In this document: positions 23,801 to 38,301 of the stretch, in pieces
Layout of the letters: the number at the start of each line of letters is the position of its first letter
How positions within the stretch are numbered: the first letter of the stretch is position 1
Assembly: GCA_905182985.1 (NCBI GenBank)
Contig: CAJJDN010000062.1
Span: 71,444-135,443 of the forward strand
From: Paramecium sonneborni
Lineage: Eukaryota > Ciliophora > Oligohymenophorea > Peniculida > Parameciidae
Direction of reading: 5' to 3'
Length of the DNA: 64,000 bases
Translations under genes and position numbers: made by a program
The notes under the pieces: generated by a model
What the model was told of the DNA's origin: nothing
What the model saw: the letters and a program-made list of their open reading frames with translations, nothing else
Databases searched by the model: none

Positions 23801-26800
23801 TCCAAAAGAAGATTTCCCTCTATAGATTTTAATGACTAGAGGAATATTAAATGTAAAAGAACAAGTTTTAGCTGTTTCTTAGAGAGCAGAGAAAGGATGG
23901 AATATTGAAAAAAGACTTAATGAAATGTAAGATAAATTATCAGTCATTATTATTGAAATTGTACCATATAAAGATACATATATATTTAAAAATTATGAAG
24001 AAGTTTAAATGTTATTAGATGAATAACTTAATGTTTTAGGTATTTTAAAAGCATAACCTCATGTTAAAATGGTTTTAAGTAAAGCCAATTAATTAGAATA
24101 TAAAACAGTCTTAATATAAGATACATTAGAATATGGAATGAAATGTTAGAAACATTGGATATATTTAGATCCTATCTTTACTAGTGAAGACATTAAGAGA
24201 AAATTAGCAAAAGAAGCTTAATTTTTTAAGAATGTTGATTAATCATTTAAAATGTGTATGGAAAACTTCAATTAAAATAGAAAGATTTGGGATTGTATTG
24301 ATTCTGAAAAAATGAAAGTAGAATTTAGTAATAATGTTTTAATGCTTGATTAAATTTAAAAAAGTTTAACAATTTATTTAGAATCAAAAAGAGTATTATT
24401 TCCTAGATTCTATTTTGTATCAGATGAAGAATTAGTTGAAATATTGGCATAAACAAAAGAACCTGTTTAAGTTCAAAGACATATATATAAATGTTTTGAA
24501 TCCATCCAAGAATTAAAATTTGAAAAGTATTCATTAATAACTGGATTTTATTCATCATTAAAGGAATGTGTTCCATTAGAATAAATAATCAATGTTGCTT
24601 AAGATGATAAATCAGGAAATGTTGAATTATGGTTATAAGATTTAGAGACTCAAATGAAAGTTTCAATATCAAGAATATCTAATAGAACTTTAAAAGATTT
24701 GAATTGTACAAAGTAAGAATTCATTACTAAATGGCCAACATAATCTATTTTATTAGCCAATTAAATTAAATGGACTAGAAGTACAGAAACAGCTATTAGA
24801 TAATAATAAAAAATGAATCTAAAATTATATTTGAGTATTTTACATAAAGAACTTTAAGATACTGTTTAATTAGTTAGATCAGATCAAAATAAATTATAAA
24901 CTGCAACATTAGAAGCAATGGTTGTAATTGAAGTACATCAAAAAGATATTGTAGATTCTCTTTATAAGAAAAACATTTAAGATGCAAATGAATTTATTTG
25001 GATATCTTAAATGAGATTTTATAATGAAATTATTGAATAAGAATTTGTTGTTAATGTTAAAATGGTTAATTCTGTATTGAAATATGGTTTTGAATATTTG
25101 GGAAATTTAACAAGATTAGTGATAACAAAATTAACAGATAGATGTTAAAGAACATTATTGAGTGCATTAAATATGAATTATGGAGGAGCTCCTGAAGGAC
25201 CAGCAGGTACAGGTAAAACAGAGACAGTAAAAGATTTAGCAAAAGCAATAGGAATGCCATGTATAGTTTTTAATTGTTCAGAAGGATTGAATTATATAGC
25301 AATGGGTAAGTTTTTCAAAGGTTTAGCATCATCAGGATCATGGTGTTGTTTTGATGAATTCAATAGATTAGATCCTGAAGTATTATCAGTGGTAGCTTAA
25401 TAAATATATACAATATTTTAAGCAGTAAAAGAGAAGAGAAAACAATTTAATTTTGAAGGAGTATAGATAAATTTATGTTTAACAGTATCAATAAATATAA
25501 CAATGAATCCTGGTTATGCAGGTAGATCTGAATTACCAGATAATTTATAGATATTATTTAGACCATGTGCTATGGTAGTTCCAGATTATGCTATGATAGC
25601 TGAAATATATTTATATAGTACTGGATTTGAAAAAGCGAGAGAATTAAGTTAAAAGATAGTTACATGTTTAAGATTATGCAATGAATAATTATCATCATAA
25701 GAACATTATGATTTTGGAATGAGAGCATTAAAAGCAATATTAAGTGCTGCAAAGAATATGTATGAAGGATATGAAGATGAAATATGTTTAACAGCAATAA
25801 TAAATGTTAATAAACCTAAATTCATACCAAATGATGTTGATTTATTTATTGCAATTACAAAAGATTTATTTCCTGATGTTAAATAAGTTGAAAGTAATTA
25901 ATTAGAATTGGAAGAAGCATGTTCAGAATTGAATTGTTAAATGGATAGATTATTCTTATAAAAAATAGAAGAATTATACAATAATATAAATGTTCGAAAT
26001 GGAGTAATGTGTATAGGAGAGACATTTTCAGGTAAAACAACAACAATTTAAGTTTTGGCAAAGGCTTTGAATTGTTAAATATTTAAATTGAATCCAAAAT
26101 CTATAAATACAGATTAATTATATGGATTTTTAGATGCAGATACAAGATAATGGTTTGATGGTGTAGCTCCAATTATAATACGAGAGAATATAGAGAAACC
26201 ATAAAGAATATGGATTCATTTTGATGGTCCAGTAGATTCATTATGGATTGAGAATTTAAATACTGTATTAGATGATAATAAGAAATTATGTTTAACATCT
26301 GGAGAAATATTAAAGATACCAAATACAATGTGTATGGTATTTGAAGTAGAAGATTTATCAGCAGCATCTCCAGCAACAGTATCTAGATGTGGTATGATTT
26401 ATTATACTCCATTTAAATGGCCATCTTTAATTGCATCATTATAATTACCAAATGGATTTGATTTAGATTATTTTATTAGAAGAATGAGATTGTAAATATA
26501 TATTAATATATAAATTAGTTTAATTGATCATACTTTAGCATGGATTAAATTGAATGCTAAATTTCCAGTAATGTATATTGAAACTATTCTTGTTTCTAAT
26601 TTCATTAATCTTACGAAGAAATGTTTAACTCTTTTAAGTGATGAAGATAAAATTCCACACAATATGGATAATATGATGATTTTTTCATTGATTTGGTCAA
26701 TTGGAGCAGCAATGGATGAAATATATAGGTCTTAATTTAGTAAATTTATAAATCATTTAATAAAAACGAATAAATCAGAGTTGCATACTCTTTATTAAGA

Positions 26801-29800
26801 TGAAGCAGAATTTGAATTTCCAAATAATGATGGAATTGATTATTTTCTATATTGTTTTTCAAATGGAAAATGGGTCAAGTGGACTAATGTAATCTCATTC
26901 CATTTATATATAGTTAAGTAACAAGAAGTAAATAAACCCTGAAATGTAATTCCATTAAATAGTTGTATAAACATAATCTTCAATAAGAAATGATTATTTA
27001 GCAACAATTGGTATACATATGTTATATTGTGGTCCAACAGGTACAGGTAAAACTTTATCTATGGCATCTAAATCAGGATTCTAAATAGTATGTTCTGGAT
27101 CTACTACTGGTAATTCTATATAAAGATTGATTGAAACTAAAATTAATAAAAGAAGAAGAAAAGGTTATTATGCATCAGAAGAAGGACATATCTTCATATT
27201 TATTGATGATCTTAATATGCCTCATAGAGAACCAGAAGGAGCATAACCAGCTATAGAATTATTAAGATAATGGATGGAAATGGGAGGTTGGTATGATTTA
27301 GACAATAAAGAATTTAAATATATGTGTGATATCACATTTCTTGGAGCTATGCAACCTAATATTAGTGGTAGAAATTAAGTCACTAAAAGATTCTTAAGAT
27401 TCTTTAATATACTCTATATTGGAGGATTCGATAATGAAAGTTTAACTAATATGTTAGATGTCTTTATCTATTGGTTATCTATTAAAATTGAAAATGGAAT
27501 TGAATTCTTAAATATTAAAGATTAAATCATTTCAACTACACTTTTCCTTTTTGAAAAAGTTTAAAATAGACTATTACCAACACCTTCTAAATCTCATTAT
27601 ATCTATACTGTTAGAGATATTTTTAAAATATTCCAAGGAATGAGCAAAGTTCACAAAATTGCTAATTAATAATACTTAATCAAATTATGGAGTCATGAAT
27701 GTGCTAGAATCTTCAGTGATCGATTAGTTGATTAAATAGATATCAAAATCTATAATGATATCATGAAGGAATCTATACAATAACTATTTCCTGATCATCT
27801 CTAACCCAATCTCTTTCTACCATTCTTTAATAATCAATATGATGAAGCTCCATAAATGCATCGAGTATAAGAAAAAGTTAAATGGTATCTAGAATAATAC
27901 AATTATCAATAACAATAATATAAAATGGAATTAATACTATTTACTAATGCTATTTTGCATGTTGCTAGAATCTCTAGAATATTATTAAGTGGACATGCTT
28001 TACTTATTGGAATGGGTGGAAGTGGCAGAAGTATATTATTCTCATTTTATTTTTAGCATCTTTATCTAAGTTAGCTAATTTCATACTCTTCTAACAAACA
28101 GCTGAAACTATCGATTCTAAATAATGGGATGAAAACTTACTCTCTGTACTTAAAGATTCAGGAATGGAAAATAAAATTATAACACTTATCTTCCAAGAAT
28201 CATAATTTCATTAAGATTATATGTTAGAAGATATTTGCAATATTATGACTCACGGTGAAGTTTCTCATCTCTTCCCACCAGAAGAAAGAATTAAAGTTTA
28301 AGAAGAACTTCCATACTAATTATTTATTAAAAATTGTAAACATAATATGCATATCATTTTATGCATGTAACCAATAGGTGAAGCTATAAGAAAACGATTA
28401 AGATCATTTCCAGCTATTATTAATAGTACAACTATTGATTGGTTTATGAGTTGGTCAGATGAAGCTTTAGAATCTACAGCTTTTGGATTTTTAAAACAGA
28501 ATTCTTTAGTAAAGGTTGCAGTTGATATTCATCATAAAGTACTGGATCTCACAGATAAATACAAAGAGGAGATGAGAAGATACTTTTATGTTACTCCAAC
28601 TCAATATTTATAAATGTTAAAAATCTATTAAAAGATTTTTGAAGAAAGAATTCTACGATCGAGAAAATCAATTGATAGAATGGAAACTGGAATAGAAAAG
28701 ATTTTACACACAGAATAGGAAGTAGATAAGATAAGAAATATGCTTTTTGAATTGTAACCTCAATTAGAGAAAGCAACAAATGAAAATTAGATTCTGTTAA
28801 AGAAAATAAAGAAAAGATAATAAGAAGCTGATTAAAAAAGATAGATATGTGAATAGGATGAAAAGGAATGTAGTGTTCAAAGAGAAGAAGCTAATTCTTT
28901 AAGAAATATATGCTAGACATAATTAAATAATGTAATACCTTTACTGAAATAAGCAACAGATGCATTAGAAAAAATATCAAGGGAAGATATGATTTTGTTA
29001 AAATCATTTATTTATCCTCCTCCTTCAGCTGCAATAGTAATGGAGGGACTTTGTTATGCTTTTGAGATTGATGATTAAGTTCAATCAAAAAATAAAGATC
29101 CTCCTACAATTTAAGATTTTTGGGATTTTGCAAAAAAGAATTTACTAAATGATAAATTAATAAAAAGAATAAAAAAGATGAAATTAGAAGAGATTAGAGC
29201 AATTAATATAGTGAATATAGAAAAGTTAGAAGTATTTTAATAAAATCCTCTTTTTGAAAGAGAGAAAGTTTTTAATGCATCAACAGCAGCAGGTAATCTG
29301 TCAGATTGGATAAGAGCTGTATTAAATAGTTATTAAGCAGTTGAAATAATTGAACCAAAGAAATAACAATTAGCAGAAGCTGAAATAAGATTAAAAGATG
29401 CAGAAGAGAAATTGGGTATTAAAAGATCAGCTTTAGATGAAGTTATGGTCGAATTAAAGAGATTATCAAATGAATATTAGAAGGCAAGAATAGAAAAAGA
29501 ATAAATTGAATAAAAAGTTGAAAGTATAACAATACAATTGTAGAGAGCAGAAAAATTAACTAATAATCTTTCTGATGAAAAGGTTAGATGGAAAAAGAAA
29601 ACATAAAAAATCAAAGCAGAATAAAATACTCTTGAAGGAGATAGTATTTTATGTTCAGCATTAATATCTTATATGGGTGTATTTCCTATTTAATATAGAG
29701 AAAATGCTATATAATTATGGTAGATGAAATTATTATAGGAAGGTATCTAATCTTCTTCTCCATTTTCATTATAAAAATAATTGAGTGATCCTTTATAAAT

Positions 29801-32800
29801 AAATAAATGGATTCAATAAAAATTGCCTAATGATTAATTTTCTATAGATAATGCAATCATTATGAAATAATCATCTAAATGGCCTTTAATAATTGATCCT
29901 TAATTATAAGCTAATCAATGGATAAGAAATATGGAAGATACTAAAAGTTTATTGATTTTTAATGCAAGATCTCCTATCTAATAAGTTTAATTGTAATTAG
30001 AACATGCTATATAAATTGGTTATGCTGTTTTAGTTGAGAATGTTACAGAAGATATTGATCCATTATATATTTAAATTTTATCATAGAAAGACTTTGGATC
30101 AACCGCTCAAATTAAATTCTTTGATAAAATTATTGAATAATCTAATGACTTCAGATTCTATTTAACAAGTAAATTAGACAATCCACATTATTAACCTTAA
30201 ATTTGTGTAATGGTAACTCTGCTTAATTTTTAAGCTACACTACAAGGATTAACTGATTAAATGTTAAATGTTGTTGTTAAAATAGATGAACCAGTTAAAG
30301 AAGAATTGAGAATTAAGAATATATTTTATTTTATATCAAATCAAGATAAACTAATCAAAACAGAAGATTAAATGTTAGAATTATTATCATAAGCAGGAGG
30401 AGACTTATTATAAAATGAAACTATTATTATTGCTTTATAAAATACAAAAGATGAAGGAAATAATATTGAAGAAAGAATTCGTAAATTAGAAACAGATAGT
30501 CAAGCTTTTAATGTCACTAGATAATCATATTAATAAGTAGCTGAAACTGTTGCTAATCTATATTTTGTAGTTTATTACTTAGCAACAGTAGAACCTACTT
30601 ATTTATGGTCATTGGATTTCTATGTTGCTCTTTATTCCAAAGCTATCAAAGAAGCCTAGCAGGGTAAACTTAAAAGAAATCAATACATTATTGATAAATT
30701 CATTATTATGCTTTATAATGCTATTAATAGATCATTATTAGAAAAAGATAAACTAATTTTTAGATTCCTATTATGTTAACGACTAATGAATGTTCCAATT
30801 AATTTAGTTAGAACATCTGTTATGGGTTGTTCATTAACATCTACAGAAATATCTATGCCATAAGATTATTCATGGTTAACTTATAAAATGTGGTTAGCCT
30901 TAGTTGATTTATAATAACAATATCCACTCATTTTTAATGGACTTTCTGATTCCTTTATAAATAATAAATCTTTTTGGGATCATTTTTATTCAAGTAATCA
31001 TAGTTTTAAGATTTCTATTCTTAATCTAGATTAATTTTAAATTAATATGATTGTTAAAATAATTAAACCAGAATAATTTATTTAAGCTACTAATGAAATG
31101 ATAAGAAAATTTATGGGATAAATCTTTTTAGAGAGTATTCCAATTACTTTTGAATAATTCTATCTTGAATCTGATTAAAATACACCACTATTATGTGTTA
31201 CAACACCAGGAGCTGATCCAAGATCTGAAATTATAGCTCTTTCTTATAAATATGGCTTTTAAGATAAATTAAATGTTATCTCATTGGGATAAGGATAAAG
31301 TTAATTAGCAATTAAATTGATTTTAAAAGCTATATAAAATGGAAATTGGGTACTTCTACAAAATTGTCATTTGGCTGCATCATTTATGCCAGAATTAGAA
31401 AAACTCTATGAAAATTAATTAAAACAGAACATTCATTAAAACTTTCGCTTATGGTTAACTACATTGCCAACTAATCTATTACCATAAAATGTAATAATAA
31501 GAGGTATATTAATATTATAATAAATTTTTTAGCACTCAAGATGACTTATGAATTACCAAGAGGAATTAAAAATAATATGTTAAGATCATATCTCTCTTAA
31601 GATCCTGAGAAATTTGAAAATTGCAAAAGATTAAAAGAATGGAAGAATCTCTTTTTTTCTTTAGCTCTTCTTCATGCATGTTTGTTAGAACGTAAAAAAT
31701 ATGGACCATTAGGATGGAATATAGGATATAATTTCTCTTAACATGATTTAGAAATGTCAAAAGAATAAATTCAATTCTTTTTAGATTAAAATAATGATAT
31801 TCCTTGGGATGCTCTTCATTATTTGATAGCTGAAAATAATTATGGAGGAAGAGTAACTGATCCTGTTGATAGAAAATTACTTAATATTTATGTTTCTGAT
31901 CTTATTAATAAAGATATTGTAGAAGGATTCTCATTTAATGATGTTTATAAAGTACCTTCAGAAATGACTTTAAAAGGTTATATAGATTACATATCAGCTT
32001 TTCCTATTGCTGATCCTCCTCAATTATTCGGTTTACATCCTAATGCTGAAATTTACTCAGCCATTTTAGATACAGAAAATTTAAGTTCCACTATTTTATA
32101 ATTACTTCCAAGAACTTTAGGAGATCAAAGCATCCATCCAGATAAATTAGTTTAGAAAAAAGGAAAATCTATTTTGAATGAATTACCTTCTGAATTTGAT
32201 GTTAAAACAGTTGAATAAAAGTATCCATTACTTTAAGACAATTCTATGCATACACTTATATAACAAGAAGTTAATAAGTATAATCGATTAATTAATCGAA
32301 TATCAAAATCATTAGAATAACTCATGCAAGCTTTAGAAGGATATATCAATATGACTGATTAACTTAATGATATTTACAATTCTATCTTTGATAATAAAAT
32401 ACCCTCTGATTGGATTAAACTTTCTTATTTAACCACCAAACCTTTAGGATCATGGTTTAGTGATTTAATTAAGAGATTATAATTTTTAGATAATTGGATT
32501 AAAATTGGTGAACCTATTATCTTTTGGCTTGGAGGCTTTTTCTTTATTCAAGGATTTTTAACAGGAGTCTTATAGAATTATTCAAGAAAATCTAAAATAC
32601 CTATTGATCAATTAAAATTTGATTTTGAATTTATGAAATAAAATCCAGCTGAATAATCTACTAATGGTATATATATTGAAGGATTATCAATCGATGGAGC
32701 ATAATTTGATTAAGAAGAATAAACTCTTTTAGAACCAGAATTCAATATACTCTTTTTTAAATGTCCAATTATTAAGTTTATACCTACCAATTAAACTAAA

Positions 32801-32968
32801 AAATATAATCATTACTCTTGTCCTTTATATAATACCTCATAAAGAAAAGGAGTTCTAACTTCTAATGGTTTATCAATTAATTTCATTTGCAATATTAAAA
32901 TACCAATAAAAAATGAAAAGAAACATTGGTCTAAAAGAGGTGTAGCTCTAATTATTTAAATTGATTGA
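20892..32968 (+). CDS. Axonemal inner-arm dynein heavy chain
   Basis: A complete heavy chain of about 3,974 aa, the size of one-headed inner-arm chains (DNAH3/7/12 type). Six introns: 21050-21072, 22856-22875, 23052-23080, 26889-26913, 28031-28056 and 31504-31532; spliced length divides by three. Four P-loops in order: AAA1 [10 protein letters not shown] (about residue 1411), AAA2 [10 protein letters not shown] (1682), AAA3 [10 protein letters not shown] (2014) and AAA4 GMGGSGR (2340). The coiled-coil stalk around 29350-29600 flanks the microtubule-binding tip. The C-terminus ends [14 protein letters not shown] as in the family. It powers ciliary bending. No broken motif was seen. The first 450 residues are lineage-specific tail. 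Confidence 0.96.
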
Positions 32969-33543
32969 TATTATTTTTTTTATGGCTATTTTTATAATTA
33001 AGTTGATTGATATTATTTTTTATTTGGTAAAATTTATTATTCTATCAAATTTTTTTTAAAATGATTATTTCTTATATATAGAAAAATATTGAAAGGATTC
33101 AGAAGGTATTTGACTTTGACAAATAAGATGATGACATTTTAATAATTATTTTAGTAGAGCTTTCAGAACCTTAAATCAGAAGAAAAATATCAAGAGCTAG
33201 GTTAAGTTAATTTACAACTATAAAGCAATATTATTCTTTGATTTTCAGATTTTTTCATCTTTGAATGAATGAGAATTTGTAATAAAACAAAATTTATTAA
33301 GGTCCTTTTTTAGATGTATATTGCATTTAGCGATTCTGATAGTTATGATGAAATGAATGCTCGATAAATAAAGGTTTTAAATTCCTTTATTTATAAGACG
33401 ATTACTAGAATTTGATTAATATAAAATACATTGATTTTCTTATTAAAATATTTTCTAAATTAAAATTTATATTAATTTATGGTGATTCATTAATAAAATC
33501 TTAAGTTGTGGTGATTCATAAATAAAAGATTTAAGAATTTGAA
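32969..33543. other. Intergenic with one doubtful small ORF
   Basis: A 68-codon plus-strand frame starts at ATG 33061. If a possible 22-nt AAG intron is spliced it reads instead through a Gln-rich stretch. Neither version is recognisable, and a short acidic frame at 33313 is equally weak. No gene is called. Confidence 0.3.
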
Positions 33544-34344
33544 ATGAGTCAAAAATTAGATTCTTTAGATATTTAAATGCCTACAGAAAGAGTGTCTTAG
33601 TAATCTACTTCATAAAGTCAACCCTTGAATGAATAAAATAAAAACCTATTGTATTCACACATTTACAACAACCAAAAGTTCAAATAAAATATACTCATAT
33701 TCTTTATATTGGTGATAGTTATTAACTTTTTTTGTAATTTGGCATTGTTAGTTGCAAATTGTCATCCTTAAGAAGTAATTGAGGATAATTATTATTTGCC
33801 ATTCCATATGTTGGATTTTTATGGATCCTTCTTTTTTGCTTTAAGTGAAGGATGTGTTTTAATATTGACAGGCATTGTTACAATTGATTCTATAAAGATA
33901 TACTTAATTATATTGAATGTTGGGGGAACTTTAGTAGCGCTTATTTTATTTACTTTTGATCCTGAGTTTTTTGAAGTTACATCTCATTGGATCGAATATA
34001 GTGTACAGTTATTATTAACATTAACTGATTTCTTATTTATCTTTTAATAGGATAAACAATCCTTGATGTATAAATATAGATTTTATGAATCTTGTATAAT
34101 CATTTTGGCATTCATTATGTCTTTTCTAAAATTACTTATTTATGGTGGAGTTATACCTACAAATGACTAAAATGAAAGAATGGCACACTTTTTAGAATAT
34201 AGTGGAGAAATGATAAATGATTGCTTTGCAATATTCTTCATTATTATATAATTAAACAAAGAAACACAAGATATAATGGAAACAATGTAAACTTCTTTAG
34301 AGAGACTTTTAGATAAGAATGGAATAGAATTAGTTAGAAAATGA
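33544..34344 (+). CDS. Multipass membrane protein, unknown family
   Basis: An intronless 266-aa protein. A polar N-terminal tail of about 45 residues (MSQKLDSLDIQMPTERVSQQ..) is followed by about six or seven hydrophobic spans, including ILIFFILVIVINFFCNLALLV, GSFFFALSEGCVLILTGIV and SVQLLLTLTDFLFIF. The C-terminus is an amphipathic helix ending NGIELVRK. No family signature was recognised; ciliates have many such lineage-specific proteins. Confidence 0.75.
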
Positions 34345-34539
34345 TTGATTATTATTATATAAAAATTATATTATTTGACAACATAATTATTTAAGATTAA
34401 TAATTGTTATTAGAAAGTAGCACTTTAGTATTAATATTAAAAGTCGAGATTACGTATTAAGATATTATAGATGCCATCCTTTAAATCGATTTAAATCTTG
34501 TCAAATATTTTTTAAATTTTTTAACATAAAGTTAATTAA

Positions 34540-36899
34540 ATGAACCTCTAAATGGAACTATAAGAGTTGATTTCTTATCTTAATAGTCAAGGAAGCATCT
34601 TGAAATACAGACAAAACGAATTAGTGAAATCTGAACAAGTCAGTACTTTACCTACAGGGGAAGTATTAATCATTTCTTCTAAGTAAATAATAAATTGTTA
34701 TGGTAGTGGTCCCTAATATACGTTAACGATAAGATAATAACCAATATTTGCAAAATTAGGAGTACATATAATTATTAATATTTGTAGGTAGCATCCTTAA
34801 AAGAGGACTTAAGACTTTAAAATGAGTTACTGGGACATGAATAAGAAGTGATTCATATTTGTGAAGATGCAAAATTACTAGGTTCTGAATTTTATGTTAA
34901 AGGATAAATAAAAGGAAAAGTATTAAATGAGTTGGCTATTCAAAACTTATCTATAAGTGATAGGAAACTTGTTTTTAAGGAGATTGTCAGTTTTCTATGT
35001 CGTATTCATAGCATTGGTCAAAGTCAAAGCACATTTAATTATAAGGCAGTAATTGAAAGTTTAAGAATTCAATATAAAACACATGAAACAAGAATTCAAA
35101 CTAATATTGAAGACCTTCTTTATTGGTTACAAATGAATGTGCCAGAATAAACAATATAAGAATCTCTTTGTTTAGGAAATGTGGAGTTAAATAATTTTAT
35201 TTTTGAACTAACAGAAATAAAATTGATTAGTATATAAAATTGGAATTCTGTATAAATTGGAAATTCTTATATTGAATTTGCCAGATTCTTATCTAATTAT
35301 GATGTCCCATATGTAAAATAAGTTACTGATTATGGTTTACAGAAAATCCATTATCTCTTGGGTTTATAAAATAAAGCAGAATTGATTAATCAATATTGCA
35401 TAGAGAGACAATTAGATTCTATAAAATATCTCAATTATAACATTATTATAGTGTTATTATAAAGAGCTATATTCAAATAATAATGTATAAAGACTAAAGT
35501 CAATCCTGAAAGAAGTAATATATTTTAATAAGAATTGGAAATTTTATCAAAATCTGCATGGAATATGGTTTTGGAATTGACAAATGATGATCCTTTCTTA
35601 GTAAAATCAAGAGTTGAAAGTGATTAATTATTATGGGCTCAATATCCAGTCAGTCAAAGATGCAAGAGTTATTATTATAGAATAAGAGATTTTATGAGAG
35701 ATGAAGTTTTTCCAATTGAATAATCATAGTTCGATATTATCTATTCTTTCAATAAAGATAATCATTGGAAGGGATTACCAGGAATTGAACATTTATAAAG
35801 AAGAGCTAAATCTTTGGGATTATGGAATCTATTTATTGGAGATCCAGTTTATGGAAAAGGATTGAATAATTTAGAATATACCTTCTTATCTGAATTGATG
35901 GGTATTTCATTCTTTGGTCATGAAATATTTAATTGTTATGCTCCAGAAACTGGAAATATTAAACTATTGATAATGGCAGCTACTGATTTTTAAAAAGAAA
36001 AATATCTTAAACCTCTTCTAGAAGGAGAATGTAAAACATTTTTTGCTATGTCTGAAAGAAATGTATCTTCATCTGATCCAACAAATTTTGAGACTATTAT
36101 AACAAAATAAGGAGATGGATACGTTATTAAAGGAAGTAAATGGATGGTTTCAGGAATTTAAGATGAAAGATGTAGATTTGGTATTGTGATGGGTAAAACA
36201 ACTGTTAATCCAAAATCTCCATTTACAGAATAAACAATGTTCTTAGTTGATACTCCTCATCCAAATATAAAATTTAAAAATCCACTTGCTGTTATTGGTT
36301 ATGATGAAGCACCTCATGGAATTATTGAAGTAGAATTTGATAATGTTTATGTTCCTAAGGAAAATATGTTAGGTAAAGAAGGAACTGCTTTTGCTATGTC
36401 TTAAGGAAGACTCTTAGGAGGAAGATTGCATCATAGTGTTAGATTATTAGGATTAGCTCGTAGATGTATGGATCTTTTATTAGAGAGAGGATCAAGAAGA
36501 ATTCATTAAGGTTAAAAATAAAATGAAGATTCAGCATTCTAAGAAAAAATTGGAAGAATGGAATGCGATTATTAAATCTGTAAAACTATGATTTTAAATG
36601 CTGCTATGATATTAGATTCTTTAGGTGGAAGACACATGCAATCACTTAAAGCTGTTAGTGAAACTAAAGCATTTGTACCATATAAATGTTAATGTATTAT
36701 TGATGAATGCATTTAATTATTTGGTGCTCAAGGTATCACTACAGATTATATTTTGTAACTTGCTTTTTAAGCTTGCAGAGGACTTAGATTAATGGATGGT
36801 CCATGTGAATTACACAAAAAACAAGTAGCAAGATTCACTTAAGGAAGTCATATGTTCAACGAGTTGATTAATGGAGATGGATACATAGCCAACCTCTGA
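34540..36899 (+). CDS. ACAD10/11-like acyl-CoA dehydrogenase with N-terminal APH-like domain
   Basis: A 777-aa protein, one 26-nt intron (34762-34787). Residues about 30-330 resemble the aminoglycoside-phosphotransferase-like domain of ACAD10/11 (LTIRQQP, GSEFYVKGQIKGKVL, LCRIHSIG), but the kinase Brenner-type HGD motif was not seen, so this half may be inactive. From about 360 the acyl-CoA dehydrogenase begins: FAMSERNVSSSDP, GDGYVIKGSKWMVSGI, GRLLGGRLHHSVR and LFGAQGITTDY. ACAD11 acts in peroxisomes or mitochondria on long-chain or 4-hydroxy acids. The C-terminus is ANL, not a clear peroxisomal signal. Confidence 0.88.
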
Positions 36900-36973
36900 C
36901 TCAAATGAACAATTTAAATACATAACAAATAATATAAATAATTTTTATTTTTTATGGTTGTTTTTTATTCTTT

Positions 36974-37741
36974 TCATTTCTTTGATTTTTTTTGTGTCTA
37001 TTTTGGATTACTCATAGCTTAATCGATATCTTTTTAAATATCATCATCTATTTCTACATGTCTAGCCTTTTTAGTCTAAACTGGTATTTATTTTTGTTAT
37101 GGTTATTACTTTGTCTATTTTCCTTACTACTATTTCACCTAATCTTCATTATTGCTTTATTTTTGCTGTTATTGTTTTATTTATTATTAATGTTTTGCAG
37201 CTGGTTGAACAGATTCTGAATCAAAATCATCAATATGGTTATCTTATGCTGATTTCATAGATTTATCATCAAGCTATATATATTTAGAATTATTATACTT
37301 TCTCTGATTTCTTTCGCTTCTTATCATTTGTTTCAATTCCGTTTCTATCATTATAATCTTTCAACTCTAATTCATATTTTTCCTTTGCTGCATTGTATTG
37401 GTCAAGATAGGGCTATAATAAAATCATAGTTAAATTATTACTTTCTTTTCTTATTCTGTCATCGATTACCATTTACTTCCCGCCATTTAAGATATTTGTG
37501 TAAGCTTAATCTCTATAAATATATTTTTTTAACCAATTATACCTGGATTGCGTTCAATCACTTTCTCTCTGTATTTCTAATTAAATAAAAAGAAAGCTGT
37601 CAAAGGTTTTTTAGGTGCATTAGGGTCTCGTTCCTTCTTCTTCTCTGTTACTGTTTGAATCTCTGTCACATTCTAATCTTTCAAAAAATCTTAACAAAAC
37701 TTATTCATATGAGCAAAAAACTGCTGGAATTTCTTAGCCAT
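36974..37741 (-). CDS. HMG-box DNA-binding protein
   Basis: A 227-aa protein with three introns: 37274-37298, 37413-37441 and 37513-37542. Splicing assembles one HMG box: DPNAPKKPLTAFFLFNQKYR..NPEIKLTQISQMAGSKW..EKKPYLDQYNAAKEKYE. The C-terminal half is Asp-rich then very Gln-rich and ends in a basic KKSKK. The plain box with a conserved APKKP entry suggests sequence-independent DNA bending, as in HMGB/NHP6. It is convergent with the ACAD gene (74 bp between stops). Confidence 0.88.
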
Positions 37742-37824
37742 TTCAATACCCTATCATATAGTGAAAAAATAACATACAAATTAGTTAGGATCCATAATAT
37801 TTTTTATTTAATTAAATTAATTTG

Positions 37825-38155
37825 ATGTAGCAATTCAAAAGATTAGTCCCACTCATGAATAGAGTTCTTGTTAAGAAGTTAGAAGTTCCGAATAAAACCC
37901 AAAGTGGCATCCTTTTAAATACTGGCAACACAAAGAATCCTGCTGGAGTAGTCATTGAAGTAATTATATCTCAATTAATATATATGTTAGGTTGGCGAAG
38001 GCTATTATGACCACAAAGGAGATTTTGTTAAAATTTGTGTCAAAGTCGGAGATACAGTTTTATTACCTGATTTTGGTGGATTTAAAGTTAATGTTAGTGG
38101 TTAAGAGCTTCTCATATTTAGAGACACAGATTTATTAGGAATATTGTCTAGATGA
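37825..38155 (+). CDS. CPN10: 10-kDa chaperonin (cpn10, GroES homologue)
   Basis: A 99-aa protein after removal of a 31-nt intron (37960-37990). It begins MQQFKRLVPLMNRVLVKKLE, then TQSGILLNTG (mobile loop), VGEGYYDHKG, VKVGDTVLLPDFGG and GQELLIFRDTDLLGIL, covering the whole GroES fold. It caps the mitochondrial cpn60 ring. It is divergent from the HMG gene: ATGs are 83 bp apart. Confidence 0.94.
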
Positions 38156-38301
38156 TCTGTATATTAATAAAAATTAACTATTCTAAATTTTATTTTTTTA
38201 CCCAAATTTTCAATTATAAATGATATTAAATTATGCCAATATAAAATGAAAAATCTAACATCAATTTAATAAACAATTAATTATATATAAAAATAATCTA
38301 A

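Noticed and set aside
20892..32968. Dozens of in-frame TAA/TAG codons as evidence of a decayed dynein
   Set aside because: These are Gln codons under the ciliate code; conserved motifs continue through them.
33061..33270. Small plus-strand ORF after the dynein gene
   Set aside because: Short, unrecognised, and its reading changes with an uncertain intron.
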